Shown here one piece after another: positions 36,764 to 45,810 of a stretch of 64,000 bases of DNA. A program made the position numbers and the translations under genes. Under the pieces are notes generated by a model. The model did not search any database, was not told the DNA's origin, and saw nothing but the letters and a program-made list of their open reading frames with translations. The stretch spans positions 62,001-126,000 of the forward strand of contig NZ_JAFCLP010000004.1 in assembly GCF_018129405.1 (NCBI RefSeq), given 5' to 3'. Numbering within the stretch: position 1 is the first letter of the stretch; each line of letters opens with the position of its first letter. This DNA is from Bradyrhizobium iriomotense. GTDB taxonomy: Bacteria > Pseudomonadota > Alphaproteobacteria > Rhizobiales > Xanthobacteraceae.

Positions 36764-37906
36764 ATGGGCAACCGAACCGCGAAATTCGTATCTGCGCTTG
36801 TTGGCAGCATCATTGCCGGCGCGCCACTCGCCGCCGTGTCGCAGAACGCGCCCACCGCATCGAACACGGCCGGTGCGGCCGAGGAGTGCCTCGCTTCGCC
36901 GAAGGGGGCCGCGCCGCAGGGGCAGCACTGGCGCTATCGCGTCGAGCGCGGGACCAAGCGGCAATGCTGGTATCTGCGCGCCGAAGGCGCCAAGGTCACA
37001 CAGAGCGCGCAGGCAACGACCGACGGACAAAATGCCGATGCAGCCGCGCCGCAATCAGTGCAGAACGCGCGTGCCGAATACATTGCACCGCAGACCGGTG
37101 CCGCGCCGAACATGGTAGCGCCCACGCCGGCCGCAGCGACTGCGCCGCCGGTCGCCGTCGCGGACACCAATTCAGAACAGCCCGCCGTTGCCACGCGCTG
37201 GCCTGATACCTCCACAACGCCCGCTGCGTCGCAGCCGATGGCCGCGCCAGCCCCGCAGCCGGGCGCAAAGCCGGCGAAGGCGCCTGCTCCGGTGGCGCTC
37301 GCCGCGGCCGAAATTCCCGCCGACAAGCCGACGGGCTCGCTCCAGATGCTGATGCTCGTCGTCGGCGGCGCGCTGGCGCTCGCCGGCATCCTCGCCAGCC
37401 TCATCTACCGCTTCGCCGGCGCGCGCGTCCGCGTCCAGGCGAGCGAACACCGCCGCGTGAATTGGGACGATCGGGAGCACCATCACCAGGACCGTGCGCC
37501 CTGGCTCAATGCGATGCCGGCCGCGCCGCGCGCGCAGCAGCCGCGCCCGATCGACTTCGATGCCGTGCGTCCGCAGGCCGCGCAACTTGCCGCGATCGAC
37601 CGCGAGATCGATGTGATCGAAGCGCACGAGCCGCCGGCCGCCTCCGAAGCCGCGCAGCCCGATGCGGACATGATCCCGATGTTCGACAAGGAGTTCGAGA
37701 TCGAGACCCGTGCGCCCCGATTGGCTGCGAACGAAGCCGCTGAACAACACGACGACCGCAATCAGGATGCGGTCGAGATCGACATCATCACGACGATGCT
37801 GGAACGGCTGCTGAAGGAAGGGCCGCGACTGTCGCAGCCTAGCCCTGCAGCTGAGCTTGCAGCCCTCGCACAAAGCCGACGAGGCCCGTCCGCCGCTCGC
37901 GCTTGA
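36764..37906 (+). CDS. Hypothetical single-pass membrane protein
   Basis: A 380-residue protein from ATG 36764 (MGNRTAKF); an in-frame ATG at 36743 is an alternative. An N-terminal hydrophobic segment (FVSALVGSIIAGAPLAAVSQ) looks like a signal peptide. A small module with CLASPKGAAPQGQHWRYRV and CWYLRAEG (two Cys) follows, then a long Ala/Pro linker, one transmembrane helix (MLMLVVGGALALAGILASLIY, about 218-238) and an acidic cytoplasmic tail ending IDIITTMLERLLKEG. Its last 68 bases overlap the 3' end of gmk on the other strand. No family name is recognised. Confidence 0.7.
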   Translation: MGNRTAKFVSALVGSIIAGAPLAAVSQNAPTASNTAGAAEECLASPKGAAPQGQHWRYRVERGTKRQCWYLRAEGAKVTQSAQATTDGQNADAAAPQSVQNARAEYIAPQTGAAPNMVAPTPAAATAPPVAVADTNSEQPAVATRWPDTSTTPAASQPMAAPAPQPGAKPAKAPAPVALAAAEIPADKPTGSLQMLMLVVGGALALAGILASLIYRFAGARVRVQASEHRRVNWDDREHHHQDRAPWLNAMPAAPRAQQPRPIDFDAVRPQAAQLAAIDREIDVIEAHEPPAASEAAQPDADMIPMFDKEFEIETRAPRLAANEAAEQHDDRNQDAVEIDIITTMLERLLKEGPRLSQPSPAAELAALAQSRRGPSAARA

Positions 37907-38498
37907 GGCGTTCGGCCTTCAGGATCGACTGCACCTCGGCGAAGGCCGCGTCGACATCGTGGTTGATCACGATGTAGTCGTACTCGGCCCAGTGGCTCAT
38001 CTCGTCACTGGCGCGGCTCATGCGCTTGCGGATCACCTCGTCGGAATCCTGCGCGCGCGAATGCAGCCGCTTCTCGAGGTCGGCCGCCGAGGGCGGCAGG
38101 ATGAAGACGCTGACGACATCCGCACGCGCCTTCTCACGCAGCTGCTGCGTGCCCTGCCAGTCGATGTCGAACAGCACGTCCTGCCCCGATGACAATGCGG
38201 CATCGACGGGCGCGCGGGGCGTGCCATAGCTGTTGTCAAACACGGTCGCCCACTCCAGCAGCTCGTCGCCCTTGACCATCGCTTCGAACCGGGACTTGTC
38301 GACGAACAAATAGTCCTTCCCGTCAACCTCGCCGGGGCGCTTTGCGCGCGTGGTCGCCGAGACCGACATTTGGAGACCTGAAGTCTCCGCAATCAGTTTA
38401 CGCGACAGCGTTGTCTTGCCCGCGCCCGACGGCGAGGACAGCACGAACATCAATCCGCGCCGCTCGACACCGTCAGTTCCGTGACCGCCCGTCGTCAT
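37839..38498 (-). CDS. gmk: Guanylate kinase
   Basis: A 219-residue enzyme converting GMP to GDP with ATP. The P-loop SSPSGAGKTTLSRKL lies at about 21-35, the GMP-binding region is VSATTRAKRPGEVDGKDYLFV, and FDIDWQGTQQL is typical. The first ten residues are a small extension compared with E. coli Gmk; the internal Met at residue 17 is an alternative start. It begins 3 bases after the yicC stop, so it is the last gene of the mltG-yicC-gmk run. Confidence 0.95.
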   Translation of the reverse strand: MTTGGHGTDGVERRGLMFVLSSPSGAGKTTLSRKLIAETSGLQMSVSATTRAKRPGEVDGKDYLFVDKSRFEAMVKGDELLEWATVFDNSYGTPRAPVDAALSSGQDVLFDIDWQGTQQLREKARADVVSVFILPPSAADLEKRLHSRAQDSDEVIRKRMSRASDEMSHWAEYDYIVINHDVDAAFAEVQSILKAERLKRERRTGLVGFVRGLQAQLQG

Positions 38499-38501
38499 CG
38501 A

Positions 38502-39389
38502 TCACTCCAGATTCTGGACCTGCTCGCGGAACTGCTCGACCACGTTCTTCATGGCGAGTCCCGTGTTGGTGAGCTCGATGTCGTTCGACTTCGAGCAGCA
38601 GGTGTTGACCTCGCGGTGAAACTCCTGCGCCAGGAAGTCGAGCTTGCGCCCGATCGGGCCGCCCTTGCCGATCAGCTCGCGCGCCTGCGCGATGTGCGAA
38701 GCGATGCGGTCGAGCTCCTCGCGGATGTCGGCCTTGGTGGCGATCAGGATCGCCTCCTGCATCAGGCGATCGGAATCGAAACGGTCGGAGGTGTCGAGCA
38801 GGGTTGCAATCTGCTCGGCGAGCTTCGCCTTGATCGCCTCGGGCTTGCGGCCCGGCGAGGCTTCCGCCTTTTTCGCCAGCGTCTCGATCTCGTCGACCCG
38901 CTGGGTCAGGATCTGGCCGAGCGAAGTCCCCTCGCGCTTGCGCATCGCGACGAGTTCGTCGAGCGCCTTGTCGAAGGCCTCCGCGGCAGCGGCACGGGCC
39001 GCCTTGTCCTCCTCCTCGTCGCCCTCGGGCTCGGCGACCTCGACGACGCCCTTGATGGCGAGCAGGCCGTCGATGCTCGGCGCGACGGCATCGACCTTGC
39101 CGGAGATCAGCGCGGCGGCCTTCAGCACCGCATTGAGCACGTCCTCGTTGACGCGGACCGTGGCGGCCGCGTTGGTGCGCTTGACGTTGAGATTGGCGTA
39201 GACCGTGCCGCGCGAGAGCAGCTCGCCGGCGCGTTTCTTGGCATGGGCCTCGACCTCGTCGAACCCCTGCGGCAGCCGCACCCTGAGGTCAAAGCCCTTG
39301 GCGTTGACCGACTTCAATTCCCATTCGAACGTGTACGGCCCGCTCGCGCCGTGGCTTCGGGCAAAGCCGGTCATGGACGACAGCGCCAT
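38502..39389 (-). CDS. yicC: YicC/YloC family endoribonuclease
   Basis: A 295-residue protein opening MALSSMTGFARSHGASGPYTFEWELKSVNAKG, the hallmark of YicC proteins, and ending with the conserved DUF1732 C-terminal region containing EELDRIASHIAQARELI and FLAQEFHREVNTCCSKS. YicC homologues are manganese-dependent endoribonucleases in E. coli and B. subtilis. An internal insert with GDEEEDKAARAAAAE is acidic and probably a loop. It lies between mltG (115-base gap) and gmk (3-base gap), a conserved neighbourhood. Confidence 0.92.
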   Translation of the reverse strand: MALSSMTGFARSHGASGPYTFEWELKSVNAKGFDLRVRLPQGFDEVEAHAKKRAGELLSRGTVYANLNVKRTNAAATVRVNEDVLNAVLKAAALISGKVDAVAPSIDGLLAIKGVVEVAEPEGDEEEDKAARAAAAEAFDKALDELVAMRKREGTSLGQILTQRVDEIETLAKKAEASPGRKPEAIKAKLAEQIATLLDTSDRFDSDRLMQEAILIATKADIREELDRIASHIAQARELIGKGGPIGRKLDFLAQEFHREVNTCCSKSNDIELTNTGLAMKNVVEQFREQVQNLE

Positions 39390-39503
39390 CAGGTCAGATT
39401 CTCCAGGAACAAAGGATTCGCGAGGCTATCAAGCCACGCGAATCTTAAGACTATTTTGCAGGAAAGTGGAATCCGCAAAGTCCCGTAGGCAGGTCTGCAC
39501 GGC

Positions 39504-40787
39504 CTAACGCTGGACCACCGGCGGCGAGGACTGCACCGCGCCCTGCCGGGCCGGCGCGGGATTGGCTGGATTGGCCGGGCGCGTCGCCGGCGGCTTTTTC
39601 TGCTGGTTCGGCCGCGCCGGCGTGGTCGCGGTCGGCGCGTCGGCAGCGCCGGGCGTGGCGGCGGCCGGGGGCTGCGCATCCTCGGCCGGCTCGACCGTGT
39701 CGTTCTGTATCTGCTTCTCCATCGCCCGCAGCTTGGCGACGTTCTTCTGGTGCGCGTCGTAGGTCTCGGTGAAGGCGTGCCCGCCGGTGCCGTCGGCGAC
39801 GAAATAGAGGTCGCGGGTGCGGGCCGGGTTGGCGGCGGCTTCCAGCGAGGCGCGGCCCGGGTTGGAGATCGGGCCCGGCGGCAGGCCGTCGATCACATAG
39901 GTGTTGTAGGGCGAAGGCTGCGTGATCTCGCTGCGCTTGATCGGACGTCCCAGCGTGCCCTTGCCGCCGACAAGGCCATAGATGATCGTGGGATCGGACT
40001 GCAGCTTGATCTTCTGCTTCAGGCGATTGACGAACACCGCGGCAACGCGGCTGCGCTCGTCGGGCTTGCCGGTCTCCTTCTCGACGATCGAGGCCAGCGT
40101 CACCAGCTGCTCGGGAGTCTTGACCGGAACGTCCTGGTTGCGGCGTTCCCAGATCTCCGCCAGCACGCGCTTGTGCGCCTGCTGCATGCGCTGGATCACC
40201 TGCTCGCGCGTGGTGCCGCGCGGGAATTTGTAGGTCTCGGGCAGGAGCGTGCCCTCGCGCGGCAGCTCGCGCACGCTGCCGGTGAAGATGTCGTTGTCGG
40301 ACAGCCGCGCCACGATCTGCTCGGAGGTCAGGCCCTCAGGGATCGTCACGGCGTGCTGCACCACCTTGCCTTCGACGATGGTGGCGATGACGTCGCGCAG
40401 CGATGCGTTCTTCTGGAACGAATACTCACCCGGCTTGAGGTCCGAGCTCGCCTTCAGCGCCGCGACGCTGGCGATGAAAACCCACGGATTGACGTCGGTG
40501 ACGCCTTCCCGGTTCAACGTCTCGGCGATGTCGCGCTTGCCGGCACGCTGCGGGATGTTGACGATCTTGTCTTCCCTGAGCGGCCCGGGTGCTTCCAACA
40601 CCTGCCGGCCGTAATAATACACGCCGCCGGCGCCGAGCATGGCGATCAGCAGCAGCGTGATGATGGCATTGCCGACGACCACGAAGGGGTTGCGCGCGCG
40701 CTCCGATCGCTTCGGCGGCGGCGGAACCTGCTCGGGCTCGAGCGCTGCCCGCGGACTCCGGGGCGAAATGGGCGGCCTTTCACTCAT
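39504..40787 (-). CDS. mltG: Endolytic murein transglycosylase MltG
   Basis: A 427-residue inner-membrane enzyme that cuts nascent glycan strands and sets their length. A cytoplasmic Pro-rich N-terminus is followed by one membrane helix (NAIITLLLIAMLGAGGVYYYG, about 40-60), the LysM-like domain and the YceG catalytic domain, with the catalytic Glu in LASIVEKETGKPDERS. The last 75 residues are Ala/Pro/Thr-rich low complexity. It lies downstream of fabF, the usual position in alphaproteobacteria. Confidence 0.93.
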   Translation of the reverse strand: MSERPPISPRSPRAALEPEQVPPPPKRSERARNPFVVVGNAIITLLLIAMLGAGGVYYYGRQVLEAPGPLREDKIVNIPQRAGKRDIAETLNREGVTDVNPWVFIASVAALKASSDLKPGEYSFQKNASLRDVIATIVEGKVVQHAVTIPEGLTSEQIVARLSDNDIFTGSVRELPREGTLLPETYKFPRGTTREQVIQRMQQAHKRVLAEIWERRNQDVPVKTPEQLVTLASIVEKETGKPDERSRVAAVFVNRLKQKIKLQSDPTIIYGLVGGKGTLGRPIKRSEITQPSPYNTYVIDGLPPGPISNPGRASLEAAANPARTRDLYFVADGTGGHAFTETYDAHQKNVAKLRAMEKQIQNDTVEPAEDAQPPAAATPGAADAPTATTPARPNQQKKPPATRPANPANPAPARQGAVQSSPPVVQR

Positions 40788-40912
40788 CGAAGCAACCTGA
40801 ATCCTGCCGGTTCAATCGCGGCCTGACAATCGCTTGCCCAGCCAAATGCACGCGCCCACTTCTATGACTATCGCCGAATACGGCAAAACGGTGGATTCGT
40901 CTCAAACGCAAA

Positions 40913-42178
40913 CTAGCTGGCCAAACGCCGGACGATCACCGACGCATTGGTGCCGCCAAAACCAAAAGAGTTCGACAACGCGACGTTGACCTCACGCTGC
41001 TTCGCCTTATGCGGCACGAGATCGATCGCAGTCTCGACCGACGGATTGTCGAGGTTGATGGTCGGCGGCACGACATTATCGCGAATCGCGAGAATGGCGA
41101 AAATCGCCTCGATCGCGCCGGCCGCGCCGAGGAGATGGCCGGTCGACGACTTGGTCGAGGACATCGCAACCTTGGAGGCGGCATTGCCGAGCAGGCGCTC
41201 GACCGCGCCGAGCTCGATCTCGTCGCCGAGCGGCGTCGAGGTGCCGTGCGCGTTGATGTAGTCGAGATCGGACGGCGTCAGGCCGGCGCGCTTCAGCGCG
41301 GCCGACATGCTGCGGAAACCGCCATCGCCATCGGGCGACGGCGACGTGATGTGATAGGCATCGCCCGACAGGCCGTAGCCGATCACCTCGGCGTAGATCC
41401 TGGCGCCGCGGCGTTGCGCGTGCTCGAATTCCTCGAGCACCAGAACGCCGGCACCCTCGCCCATGACAAAACCGTCGCGGTCCTTGTCGTAGGGACGCGA
41501 GGCCTTCTCGGGCGTCTCGTTGAAGCCGGTCGAGAGTGCACGCGCGGCGTTGAAGCCGGCAATGCCGATGCGGCTGATCGGCGATTCGGCGCCACCGGCG
41601 ACCATGACGTCGGCATCGCCGAGCGCGATCAGGCGGGCGGCATCGCCGACCGCATGCGCACCGGTCGAACAGGCCGTGACCACCGAATGGTTCGGCCCCT
41701 TCAGTCCATGGGCGATCGAGACGTAGCCGGAGGCCAGATTGATCAGCCGCCCCGGGATGAAGAACGGCGACACCCGGCGCGGCCCCCGCTCCTTCAGCAG
41801 GATCGCGGTGTCGGCGATGCCGTTGAGGCCGCCAATGCCCGACCCGATCATGGTGCCGGTCGCGCACTTGTCCTCTTCGGATTCGGGATGCCAGTTGGCA
41901 TCGTCGAGCGCCTGGCCCGCGGCGGCCATGGCGAAGATGATGAAGTCGTCGACCTTGCGCTGGTCCTTCGGCTCCATCCATTTGTCGGGATTGAAGGTGT
42001 CGTTGCTGCCGTCGCCGCGCACGACGGTGCAGGCGTATTTGGTCTGAAGATCGGAGACATCGAAGCTCTCGATCCCGCGCGCACCGCTTTCGCCGTTGAG
42101 GATGCGCTTCCAGGTCGGCTCGACGCCACAGCCGAGTGGCGAGACCATGCCGAGACCCGTGACGACGACCCGCCTCAT
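40913..42178 (-). CDS. fabF: 3-oxoacyl-ACP synthase II
   Basis: A 421-residue condensing enzyme of fatty acid elongation. Active-site Cys is in VTACSTGAHAVGDA (about residue 170), and the catalytic His residues lie in INAHGTSTPLGD and STKSSTGHLLGAAG. The N-terminus MRRVVVTGLGMVSPLGCG is canonical. It adds malonyl-ACP units, including elongation of palmitoleoyl-ACP. It lies 109 bases after acpP in the same direction. Confidence 0.96.
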   Translation of the reverse strand: MRRVVVTGLGMVSPLGCGVEPTWKRILNGESGARGIESFDVSDLQTKYACTVVRGDGSNDTFNPDKWMEPKDQRKVDDFIIFAMAAAGQALDDANWHPESEEDKCATGTMIGSGIGGLNGIADTAILLKERGPRRVSPFFIPGRLINLASGYVSIAHGLKGPNHSVVTACSTGAHAVGDAARLIALGDADVMVAGGAESPISRIGIAGFNAARALSTGFNETPEKASRPYDKDRDGFVMGEGAGVLVLEEFEHAQRRGARIYAEVIGYGLSGDAYHITSPSPDGDGGFRSMSAALKRAGLTPSDLDYINAHGTSTPLGDEIELGAVERLLGNAASKVAMSSTKSSTGHLLGAAGAIEAIFAILAIRDNVVPPTINLDNPSVETAIDLVPHKAKQREVNVALSNSFGFGGTNASVIVRRLAS

Positions 42179-42220
42179 ATCCGAAAACTCCGCATCGAAA
42201 GATTCACGGCCAATAACAAG

Positions 42221-42257
42221 AAACCGGCTGGCCGCTGCGAAGCGGCCCGTCCGGTTT
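42221..42257 (-). terminator. Stem-loop between acpP and fabF
   Basis: AAACCGG (42221-42227) pairs with CCGGTTT (42251-42257), with an inner GGCCGCT/AGCGGCC stem. On the minus strand it is followed by a loose T-rich run. It may attenuate transcription into fabF or protect the abundant acpP mRNA. Confidence 0.45.
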
Positions 42258-42287
42258 CAACTGTTGTCCCCGCGAAAATGAAGAGCC

Positions 42288-42527
42288 TTAGCTCTTCGCG
42301 TTCTTCTCGAGAAACTTCGTGGCGTCGCCGACGGTGAGAATCGTTTCCGCAGCGTCGTCCGGAATCTCGCAACCGAATTCTTCTTCGAACGCCATCACCA
42401 GTTCGACGGTGTCCAGACTGTCGGCGCCGAGGTCGTCGATGAAGCTCGCAGCGTCGACAACCTTCTCGGGCTCAACACCAAGGTGTTCGACCACGATCTT
42501 CTTAACCCGCTCGCCAATGTCACTCAT
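42288..42527 (-). CDS. acpP: Acyl carrier protein
   Basis: A 79-residue acidic carrier protein. The [16 protein letters not shown] helix holds the phosphopantetheine attachment serine at residue 37. Length and sequence are standard for the fatty-acid ACP. It is separated from fabG by 314 bases, which suggests its own promoter, and from fabF by a stem-loop. Confidence 0.97.
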   Translation of the reverse strand: MSDIGERVKKIVVEHLGVEPEKVVDAASFIDDLGADSLDTVELVMAFEEEFGCEIPDDAAETILTVGDATKFLEKNAKS

Positions 42528-42841
42528 TGCTTAACCTCGTGTTGTTCCCTGTAGACCCGACCCCCCGGGACGATACGAGCCGTCGTGGTCGTGTTACTTG
42601 CCTTTGCTTACGAACTTTGATTTGGCCCCATCCTAACCGATGCAGGGCCCGGCGAACGACGGCCAAGGCTCCGCATCGCCAATATACAGGGTTTCAAAAA
42701 CCTGCAATGGCGTTCTTTGCCCATCCGTTGAAGGTCCGGTTATCATACTTCAATTGCCTTGACTACAAGCCTCATTTCGCTCCGGAAACGGCCGTTTGCC
42801 GCATCCCGCGCCGCCCATGTGGGCGGTGCGGAACGAGGGCT
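42528..42841 (-). promoter_or_regulatory. Intergenic region fabG-acpP with probable acpP promoter
   Basis: This 314-base gap contains no gene. On the minus strand after the fabG stop there is a hairpin with CCGCACCGCCC and GGGCGGCGCGG arms (plus-strand 42807-42832). Further on, at about 42740-42755, TTGAAG and TATGAT hexamers lie in an A/T-rich patch unlike its surroundings. A promoter for acpP is likely here but its exact boxes are uncertain. Confidence 0.35.
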
Positions 42842-43579
42842 TCAGATCATGGCCATGCCGCCATTGACGTGGATGGTCTGGCCAGTGACATAGGCCGCTT
42901 CGTTCGAACTCAGGTAGACGGCGGCGGCGGCGATGTCCTCGGGCGTCCCCAGGCGGGCAGCCGGAACCTTGGTCAGAATCGTCTCGCGCTGCTTGTCGTT
43001 CAGCGCATCCGTCATCGGCGTCTTGATGAAGCCGGGCGCGATGCAGTTCGCGGTCACGCCGCGCTTGGCGTATTCGGCACCGAGAGTCTTGATCATGCCG
43101 ATCAGGCCCGCCTTCGATGCAGTATAATTGCCCTGCCCGGGATTGCCGGTGACGCCGACCACCGAGGTGATCGCGATGATGCGGCCGAAGCGCTTGCGCA
43201 TCATCAATTTGGTGGCGGCGCGCGCCAGGCGGAAGGTCGCGGTCAGATTGACGTTGATGACCTCCTCCCAGTCCTCGTCGCGAAGCTGCACGAAGAGATT
43301 GTCGCGCGTGATGCCGGCATTGGCGACGAGAATGTCGACCTGCCCCATCGCCGCTTCCGCGGCGGGCACCAGCGCCTCGACCTCGTCGGCCTTGGAGAGA
43401 TTGCAGGGCAGCACGTGCGCGCGCTCGCCGAGCTTGCCGGCAAGCTCGTCCAGCACTTCCTTGCGCGTCCCTGATATGGCGACCGTGGCGCCCTGCGCGT
43501 GCAGCGCCTGCGCGATCGCGCCGCCGATGCCGCCGGTCGCGCCGGTGACGAGCGCCTTTCGGCCAGTCAGATCGAACAT
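42842..43579 (-). CDS. fabG: 3-oxoacyl-ACP reductase
   Basis: A 245-residue short-chain dehydrogenase reducing 3-oxoacyl-ACP with NADPH. The cofactor motif TGATGGIGGAIAQ is near residue 12, NAG in LVANAGITRDNL, and the catalytic Tyr-Lys in GNYTASKAGLIG with the Ser in AITSVVGVTG. The ATG at 43577-43579 has a GGAGGAG site; the longer frame upstream runs through the palindrome and is rejected. Gene order fabD-fabG-acpP-fabF is conserved. Confidence 0.95.
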   Translation of the reverse strand: MFDLTGRKALVTGATGGIGGAIAQALHAQGATVAISGTRKEVLDELAGKLGERAHVLPCNLSKADEVEALVPAAEAAMGQVDILVANAGITRDNLFVQLRDEDWEEVINVNLTATFRLARAATKLMMRKRFGRIIAITSVVGVTGNPGQGNYTASKAGLIGMIKTLGAEYAKRGVTANCIAPGFIKTPMTDALNDKQRETILTKVPAARLGTPEDIAAAAVYLSSNEAAYVTGQTIHVNGGMAMI

Positions 43580-43595
43580 AGAAAACTCCTCCAAA

Positions 43596-43640
43596 GCACG
43601 ATCCGGAAAAATGTGTAGCGGTTTTCCGGAAAGATCGTGC
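43596..43640. repeat. Dispersed palindromic element, copy 3 (covarying arms)
   Basis: GCACGATC (43596-43603) and GATCGTGC (43633-43640) replace the GCATGATC/GATCATGC arms of the other copies, a paired change that keeps the stem. It fills the fabD-fabG gap and ends about 6 bases before the fabG ribosome binding site. Confidence 0.85.
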
Positions 43641-43646
43641 GCAAAC

Positions 43647-44606
43647 TTAGGCCTGCTTCGCAGCGGCCAATGCATCCTTGGCGGCGGCAATGTCGTTCGG
43701 TCCGCCCACGGCAACGCCGACGGCACCGTCGGCGATACGCTTGACGAGTCCCGTCAGCACCTTGCCGGCGCCGATTTCCAAGAAACGGTTGACGCCCTGC
43801 CCAGCCATATAGGCAACCGACTCGCGCCAGCGCACGGTGCCGGTGACCTGCTCGACCAGGCGGCGGCGGATCTCGTCGGGATCGGTGATGGCGCTCGCCA
43901 GCACGTTCGACACCAGCGGCGCAGCCGGCGCCTTGATCGTGACCTTCGCCAGCGCCTCAGCCATCGCGTCGGCGGCAGGCTGCATCAGCTTGCAATGGAA
44001 CGGCGCGGACACCGGCAGCAGCATGGCGCGCTTGGCGCCTTTGCCCTTGGCGATCTCCACGGCGCGGTCGACCGCCGCCTTGTCGCCGGAGACCACCACC
44101 TGCCCGCCGCCATTGTCATTGGCGGCCTGGCAGACCTGGCCCTGCGCCGCCTCGCCCGCGACCTCCATCGCGGCCTCGTAATCGAGGCCGAGCAGCGCGG
44201 CCATCGCACCGGCGCCGACCGGCACGGCCTTTTGCATTGCGAGACCGCGGGTGCGAAGCAACCGCGCGGTATCGGAGACAGTCAGGCTGCCGGCCGCAGC
44301 CAGCGCCGAATATTCGCCGAGCGAGTGGCCAGCGACGAAGGCCGCGTCCCGCCCCACGGAAAAACCGGCTTCAGCCTCCAGTACGCGCAGGGTGGCGATG
44401 GAAACCGCCATCAGAGCCGGCTGGGCGTTCTCGGTGAGCTGGAGGGTTTCGGCCGGACCATCCCAGATGGTGGCCGTCAGCTTCTCCCCAAGCGCGGCAT
44501 CGACCTCATCGAAAACCGCGCGCGCCGCCGGAAAGGCGTCGGCCAGGGCCTTACCCATGCCAACCGCCTGGGACCCCTGCCCCGGAAATGTGAATGCTGC
44601 CGTCAT
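43647..44606 (-). CDS. fabD: Malonyl-CoA:ACP transacylase
   Basis: A 319-residue enzyme moving malonyl from CoA to ACP. The start MTAAFTFPGQGSQAVGMG and the nucleophile motif GHSLGEYSALAAAG (Ser near 95) are diagnostic; the catalytic His lies in SAPFHCKLMQPA. The ATG at 44604-44606 gives the standard N-terminus. It is first in the fabD-fabG-acpP-fabF order. Confidence 0.95.
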   Translation of the reverse strand: MTAAFTFPGQGSQAVGMGKALADAFPAARAVFDEVDAALGEKLTATIWDGPAETLQLTENAQPALMAVSIATLRVLEAEAGFSVGRDAAFVAGHSLGEYSALAAAGSLTVSDTARLLRTRGLAMQKAVPVGAGAMAALLGLDYEAAMEVAGEAAQGQVCQAANDNGGGQVVVSGDKAAVDRAVEIAKGKGAKRAMLLPVSAPFHCKLMQPAADAMAEALAKVTIKAPAAPLVSNVLASAITDPDEIRRRLVEQVTGTVRWRESVAYMAGQGVNRFLEIGAGKVLTGLVKRIADGAVGVAVGGPNDIAAAKDALAAAKQA

Positions 44607-44781
44607 CGGCGCTCCCTGGATCGCTCGAGCCATTGTGTTCGAGAAGCCGGCAGCCGACTACGTCCGGCCCAAGCCCTTGGTTCCCGATCATGCTCCAAAG
44701 GGGGCCGTAGACACTGTCCGGGGCCGGAATGTCAAGCCAAGAAGGGAACTGCGACGGGCATTCAACCGGGAATGCGGTCCA

Positions 44782-45807
44782 TCAAAACCCGCCCGCCGTC
44801 TGGTTGGCATCGACCTCCGCCCCCGCCCGCGCGCGGCGTGCGCTGCTCGCCAGTTGTCCCGGACGGTCGTCGCGGTTCGGCTTGGCCGTGGCGAGCCGCA
44901 GCACCGCCGCGTAACTCGGCTGCACTTCCATGCGGCCGGCATGCCGGCTCTCGCTGAGTAGGCGATGCACCTTCGGCAGATTGTAGCAGGGCACGTAGAA
45001 CAGGAGATGATGCTCGAGGTGGTAGTTCACGTAATACGGCGCGATGAACAGGCGCTCGAGAAAATTGGCGTGGGTCGTACGGGTGTTACGCAGGGGATCG
45101 CTACTATCAGGGACGACGGCGTGCTCAGCGATGTTGCGGATGCGGGTGATGACCATCATCCAGGTGAGCAGCGGCACCAGCCATAGCAGCGGATAGGCCC
45201 ACCACACGCCGGCCGCCGCGAGGCCAGCGAACATCACGGCATTGACGATGCATTGCGGGCCGAGCTTCTCCCAGAAATGCGCCAGGCGCTGCCGCCACGG
45301 CCAGTCCTTCGGGCCGAGCGCATTGAGCAATTGCGCCTTGCGCTGCTGGTAGCCGGTCTGCCCGGTGATGTCGCGAATGAACTTGCGCCGATAGCTCAGT
45401 TGCGTGATCGGAAACGGCGCGGACAGCACGAGATCAGGGTCGTCCTCCTGCTGGGTCCGCGCGTGATGCTGAAGATGATAGCGGCGATAGGCGCGTGTCT
45501 CCGCAAAGATGGGATAGGCGCAGAACCATTGGCTCAGCGTCAAATTGGCTTTCTCGTCGGCGGACAGGCAGCCATGCGCGCCGTCATGCATCAGGATCGC
45601 AAGGCCAAGCTGGCGCGAGCCGATGATGGCGACGGCCAAGATATACGTCAGCGGATTGGGCCACCACGCCACCAGTGCGATCGCAGCAATGATCAGCGCC
45701 CAGGCATGCGCAATCAGCGCGACGCCCTTCCACGTCACACGCTGACGCACATCGACGAGTTGATCCTCGGTCAGGAAATCACGGGCACGCATGCGAAGCG
45801 CGGTCAT
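44782..45807 (-). CDS. Membrane fatty acid desaturase
   Basis: A 341-residue di-iron membrane desaturase with four to five hydrophobic helices and three histidine boxes: HDGAH near 75, HLQHHARTQ near 112 and NYHLEHH near 265. It introduces a double bond into an acyl chain or a related lipid at the inner membrane, using oxygen and reduced ferredoxin. The TetR gene upstream ends 3 bases before its ATG, so the regulator and desaturase share a transcript. The C-terminal 35 residues are polar and variable. Acyl position specificity is unknown. Confidence 0.87.
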   Translation of the reverse strand: MTALRMRARDFLTEDQLVDVRQRVTWKGVALIAHAWALIIAAIALVAWWPNPLTYILAVAIIGSRQLGLAILMHDGAHGCLSADEKANLTLSQWFCAYPIFAETRAYRRYHLQHHARTQQEDDPDLVLSAPFPITQLSYRRKFIRDITGQTGYQQRKAQLLNALGPKDWPWRQRLAHFWEKLGPQCIVNAVMFAGLAAAGVWWAYPLLWLVPLLTWMMVITRIRNIAEHAVVPDSSDPLRNTRTTHANFLERLFIAPYYVNYHLEHHLLFYVPCYNLPKVHRLLSESRHAGRMEVQPSYAAVLRLATAKPNRDDRPGQLASSARRARAGAEVDANQTAGGF

Positions 45808-45810
45808 GGC

